7,946 nucleotides of DNA, taken from Desulfotomaculum sp. Its GTDB lineage: Bacteria; Bacillota; Desulfotomaculia; Desulfotomaculales; Ammonificaceae. Under the pieces are notes generated by a model that was not told the origin of the DNA, searched no databases, and was given only the letters and a program-made list of their open reading frames with translations. Position 1 is the stretch's first letter; every line of letters begins with the position of its first letter. A program made the position numbers and the translations under genes. This document shows, piece by piece, positions 6,791 to 7,946 of this stretch. The stretch is from positions 1-7,946 of the forward strand of contig DTYU01000042.1 in the NCBI GenBank assembly GCA_012961725.1, given 5' to 3'.

Positions 6791-7755
6791 GCACGCGGCG
6801 GGTATGTCTAATTGACAAGCGGAAAAGCGAGACCACCAATGCGGGCCTTTGGCTCGACCGGTATATCTTCAACGTGGCCAAAGAAGACAAGGATAGCCGG
6901 CCTAAACTGGTGCGGGAAGTGGCCGAGATAGCAGTCGATGAGGCGTATGCCCGCTGGTTTGAGCGTTGGCAAGGAGTGTTGCGGGATTACGGTGCCGTGT
7001 GCCGGGAAGCCGAAGTTTCAGGGCGCATGGCGGTGGGGCTGGGCGAGGAAAGCGTGCTTGAGACCTCGGTCGCTTTACACCACATCTATGGCGTTTCCTA
7101 TATTCCCGGCAGTGCGCTCAAAGGCTTGGCCGCAGCCTTCGCCCGCCAGCACCTGGGAGAAAAGTGGCAGGCGGAATCAGAGGCATACAAGGTTGTCTTC
7201 GGTGATACTGATTCTGCCGGGTACGTTACTTTTTTCGACGCCCTGCCAATACCAACGGAAAAACCGCTGTTGCATCCTGATGTGATGACGGTGCATCACC
7301 GGGATTATTACCGCGGTGATGGCAAACCACCGGCAGACTGGGACAGCCCGAACCCGGTCCCATTTCTTGCGGCCACCGGTAAGTACTTGATTGCTTTATC
7401 TGGGCCAACGGCATGGGTGGAGGCGGTCTTTGAGATTCTTTCTCATGCTCTGTGGAATGTGGGTGTTGGCGCCAAAACGTCGAGTGGCTACGGGCGTCTG
7501 AAACTTGAGGCGAAGGCGCCTGTTGACCGGCAAGAGGCACAGGTGGATCAATTGGTTGAGCAAATCCAGGCGCTAAAACCTACGGATGTTGCAGGACGTA
7601 TCCACGCTTTTTACGAGCAGTGGCGTAAGTTAGATGACCCCGTACGCAAGCGTCGCGTGGCGGAAGCCATCGTGGCCAAGGTCAAGGAAGCCGGGCGGGA
7701 AAAACAGTCACGTAAGAAGGATTGGTATCAGGAATTACTAAAGGAACTGCGGTAA
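6787..7755 (+). CDS. cmr6: Cmr6, RAMP subunit of the type III-B complex
   Basis: The product is 322 residues. It shows the Cmr6 RAMP pattern: GLGEESVLETSVALHHIYG (84-102), YIPGSALKGLAAAFA (105-119), FFDALP (149-154), HPDVMTVHHRDYY (163-175) and the glycine-rich loop GVGAKTSSGYGRLKL (226-240). In known complexes Cmr6 caps the Cmr4 filament beside Cmr1. Residues 241-322 form a helical, strongly basic tail (RKRR near 290, a run of Lys/Arg before the end). It carries no motif I recognise; comparable but often shorter tails occur in the family. The ATG overlaps the cmr5 stop (ATGA) and has AAGGAGGTG at 6773-6781. This is the last gene of the tight cluster, and 98 bases without a convincing terminator follow. 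Confidence 0.95.
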   Translation: MSTRRVCLIDKRKSETTNAGLWLDRYIFNVAKEDKDSRPKLVREVAEIAVDEAYARWFERWQGVLRDYGAVCREAEVSGRMAVGLGEESVLETSVALHHIYGVSYIPGSALKGLAAAFARQHLGEKWQAESEAYKVVFGDTDSAGYVTFFDALPIPTEKPLLHPDVMTVHHRDYYRGDGKPPADWDSPNPVPFLAATGKYLIALSGPTAWVEAVFEILSHALWNVGVGAKTSSGYGRLKLEAKAPVDRQEAQVDQLVEQIQALKPTDVAGRIHAFYEQWRKLDDPVRKRRVAEAIVAKVKEAGREKQSRKKDWYQELLKELR

Positions 7756-7843
7756 GGTACTGCGAGGGCGGAGAAGTGGTCGTAACAATAATCCTCAGAC
7801 TGTCTTGGAACGTTGATGTTATCCATTTAGGTGTTTAAAGAGC

Positions 7844-7848
7844 GGAGG
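7844..7848 (+). promoter_or_regulatory. Ribosome binding site of cas6
   Basis: GGAGG lies 5 bases before the ATG at 7854, good spacing that supports this start for the truncated gene. Confidence 0.7.
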
Positions 7849-7853
7849 AACCT

Positions 7854-7946
7854 ATGCAACTCACGGTCTTTTTCACCGCGCCGGGGCCGGTGGCCGTGCC
7901 GGTGCAGTACGGCCACCTTCTGCAGGGGCTGATCTACCGGCAGATG
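7854..7946 (+). CDS. cas6: Cas6 family CRISPR RNA endoribonuclease, N-terminal 31 residues only (cut by the window edge)
   Basis: The open frame from 7854 runs off the window after 31 codons. It reads MQLTVFFTAPGPVAVPVQYG followed by HLLQGLIYRQM. The short beta strand, then a 'V-P-V-x-Y-x-x-L-L-Q-G-L-I-Y' segment, is the usual start of Cas6, the RAMP endonuclease that cuts pre-crRNA within each repeat and supplies crRNAs to Cmr complexes. The catalytic His region and the C-terminal glycine-rich loop lie outside the window. It is separated from cmr6 by 98 bases, unlike the overlapping cmr genes, so it may have its own promoter or begin a processing/adaptation segment with cas1, cas2 and an array further on. 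Only the N-terminus is available, so the subtype is not decidable. Confidence 0.8.
   Translation, partial: MQLTVFFTAPGPVAVPVQYGHLLQGLIYRQM

Noticed and set aside
7797..7805. AGAC-T-GTCT inverted repeat downstream of cmr6, as a terminator
   Set aside because: The stem is only 4 base pairs with a 1-base loop and no following T-tract, so it cannot act as an intrinsic terminator.
1..7946. CRISPR array or other repeat arrays
   Set aside because: Reading both intergenic regions and the gene bodies showed no regularly spaced direct repeats of 25-40 bases. The array must lie outside the window.

Overview
The window is almost entirely a type III-B (Cmr) CRISPR-Cas locus on the + strand, entered from its accessory-gene side and left inside cas6. 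Strong AGGAGGT-type ribosome binding sites, frequent GTG starts, tight gene packing and a GC content around 55-60% suggest a thermophilic or soil-type Firmicute (a Moorella/Desulfotomaculum-like clostridium) or a similar bacterium. This assignment is tentative, because the window has no phylogenetic marker.

Layout. Positions 1-80 hold the last 25 codons of a protein whose tail matches the C-terminus of Csx15, a small type III CRISPR accessory family. After a 136-base gap, 217-1155 encodes a 312-residue protein that appears to fuse an N-terminal AlbA_2/Schlafen-type domain to a complete Csx15-like domain. After a further 89 bases, which include a doubtful 22-codon ORF, the effector operon runs cmr2(cas10)-cmr3-cmr1-cmr4-cmr5-cmr6 from 1245 to 7755. 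Its gaps are 31 bases or less, with overlaps of 4 bases (cmr2/cmr3, cmr5/cmr6) and 14 bases (cmr4/cmr5). A 98-base intergenic stretch then precedes the start of cas6 (7854 onward, cut by the window edge). No CRISPR repeats, transposase, tRNA or rRNA are visible.

How the parts should work together. Cas6 processes pre-crRNA. Cmr1, Cmr3, Cmr4, Cmr5 and Cmr6 with Cas10/Cmr2 form the crRNA-guided complex. Cmr4 keeps the conserved Asp (D26) used for target-RNA cleavage. Cas10 keeps the palm-domain D-x-D and GGDD motifs needed to make cyclic oligoadenylate (cOA), but it lacks the N-terminal HD DNase domain. The complex therefore looks like an RNA-cleaving, second-messenger-producing machine without its own DNase.

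No Csm6/Csx1/Can-type effector is visible. The most interesting element is the AlbA_2-Csx15 fusion, the only candidate cOA-responsive effector in view. Its N-terminal domain retains an E-x4-D-x-K motif and a downstream Asp at the spacing seen in Schlafen ribonucleases. Its C-terminal domain belongs to a family linked to cOA binding or turnover. A second Csx15 copy lies immediately upstream. A cOA-controlled Schlafen-like nuclease, with a partner Csx15 acting as a damper, is a plausible but untested model.
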